From: Hippasteria phrygiana
Taxonomy: Eukaryota > Echinodermata > Asteroidea > Valvatida > Goniasteridae
Direction: 5' to 3'
Assembly (NCBI GenBank): GCA_037893225.1
Contig: JAZGUH010000186.1
Span: forward strand, 310,001 to 374,000
Length of the DNA: 64,000 nt
Shown here: piece after piece, positions 63,480 through 64,000 of the stretch
How the letters are laid out: every line of letters starts with the position of its first letter
Numbering within the stretch: position 1 is the first letter of the stretch
The notes under the pieces: generated by a model
The model's input: the letters and a program-made list of their open reading frames with translations, nothing else
Database searches by the model: none
Told to the model about the DNA's origin: nothing
Program-made: the position numbers and the translations under genes

Positions 63480-63693
63480 CTATCATCCGCCCGACGGTTG
63501 AAAACGAGCGCCGTTTTTCTCTCGTTTTCTCGCCATCCAACAACGCAAAACTTTTAACAGGTCAGTGGAACGATATTTCCTATAAAATACTAACCCCCAA
63601 ATCCGCCCATTTCTGAAAATTGCAACAATGACCAATCATACACACTGCCTTTAACCTTGATTGAGTGGATTATTAGTTTATTACGTGTTTAGT

Positions 63694-63822
63694 AACCGGC
63701 CTCGGCCTCGGACGTTGTGGCCTCGGCCTCGGCCTTGGCCTCGGACGTTGTGGCCTCGGCCTCGGTCTCGGCCTCGGAGGTTGTGGCCTCGGTCTTGGCC
63801 TCGGCCTCGGAGGTTGTGGCCT
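63694..63822. repeat. Minisatellite of GGCCTCGGCCTCGGACGTTGT units
   Basis: About four units of 30-36 bp, each made of GGCCTCGGCCTCGGNCTC followed by GGANGTTGT. It is open in one minus frame as an Ala/Glu/Thr repeat, but this is a property of the repeat and not evidence of a gene. Confidence 0.88.
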
Positions 63823-64000
63823 TGACTACAACACTGCTTAAATTACCCAGATGGAATGTTTTGGAGGATACCAACCAAGTACCAAGTAAGTAGTAAGTAT
63901 ATGCATTTAACTTTCCACGGCCTGCAAAAGCACTTACAGTATCACAACCTGTCTTTGCATGAAACCCAACCAGGGCTTTACAAACACTGCTCCCAATTGA

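Larger units (their letters stand above)
63011..64000. other. Intergenic end of window
   Basis: No gene is supportable. It holds the foldback palindrome 63369-63479 and the GGCCTC minisatellite 63694-63822. Confidence 0.6.

Noticed and set aside
63689..63874. Ala/Glu/Thr-repeat ORF
   Set aside because: It is the GGCCTC minisatellite read in frame; no start context or other coding evidence.

Overview
This is a eukaryotic, transposon-dense window with no recognisable conserved host gene. Repeated TAGGCCTA palindromes, ACATGTACATGT runs, 'AGAGGGCGCT' motifs, long poly-G/poly-C tracts and the mix of element families suggest a marine invertebrate deuterostome, most likely an echinoderm. The organism call is an inference with low to moderate confidence.

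Layout. (1) 1-16537 (minus) is a Russian doll of three Ty3/gypsy LTR retrotransposons. Element A (Mag/SURL-like, 203-bp LTR) was hit in its pol gene by element B (CsRn1-like, 450-bp LTRs, tRNA-Trp-type primer site). B was then hit in its 5' LTR by element C (987-bp LTRs, intact gag and pol, tRNA-Leu-type primer site). Both junctions carry clean 4-bp target duplications (TGCT and CATT). (2) 19221-22816 (plus) is a second, 5'-truncated copy of A in inverted orientation. Both A copies lack the same reverse-transcriptase core. A 5-bp motif GGAAC borders the outer LTR of each copy. (3) About 16.8-17.3 kb holds a decayed L1/Tx1-like LINE tail. (4) 25656-28363 (minus) is a two-exon piggyBac (PGBD4-like) transposase with one frameshift. 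(5) 32003-35903 is a 3.9-kb DNA transposon defined by a perfect 9-bp target duplication and TAGTCTTGG-type ends. A 656-bp relative sits at 62346-63001 with its own 9-bp duplication. (6) 36382-42418 (minus) is a broken zinc-finger/tyrosine-recombinase-like gene. (7) 47058-49621 is a PIF/Harbinger transposon with an intact transposase and dense CGTAGTTGA-type subterminal repeats. (8) 49856-57809 (plus) is a THAP9/P-element-like transposase pseudogene whose first intron holds a second Harbinger-type element (50035-53638). That element encodes a spliced transposase and a convergent accessory protein. (9) 59160-61610 is a decayed CR1/L2-like LINE.

MITEs, minisatellites and hairpins fill the remaining space. 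Genes do not cooperate as a host pathway here; the units are self-mobilising elements (gag/protease/RT/RNase H/integrase sets, or transposase plus accessory protein) and the decayed or non-autonomous derivatives that probably depend on relatives elsewhere. All LTR, TSD and TIR boundaries were read by eye and all splice sites are inferred from GT/AG and frame continuity.
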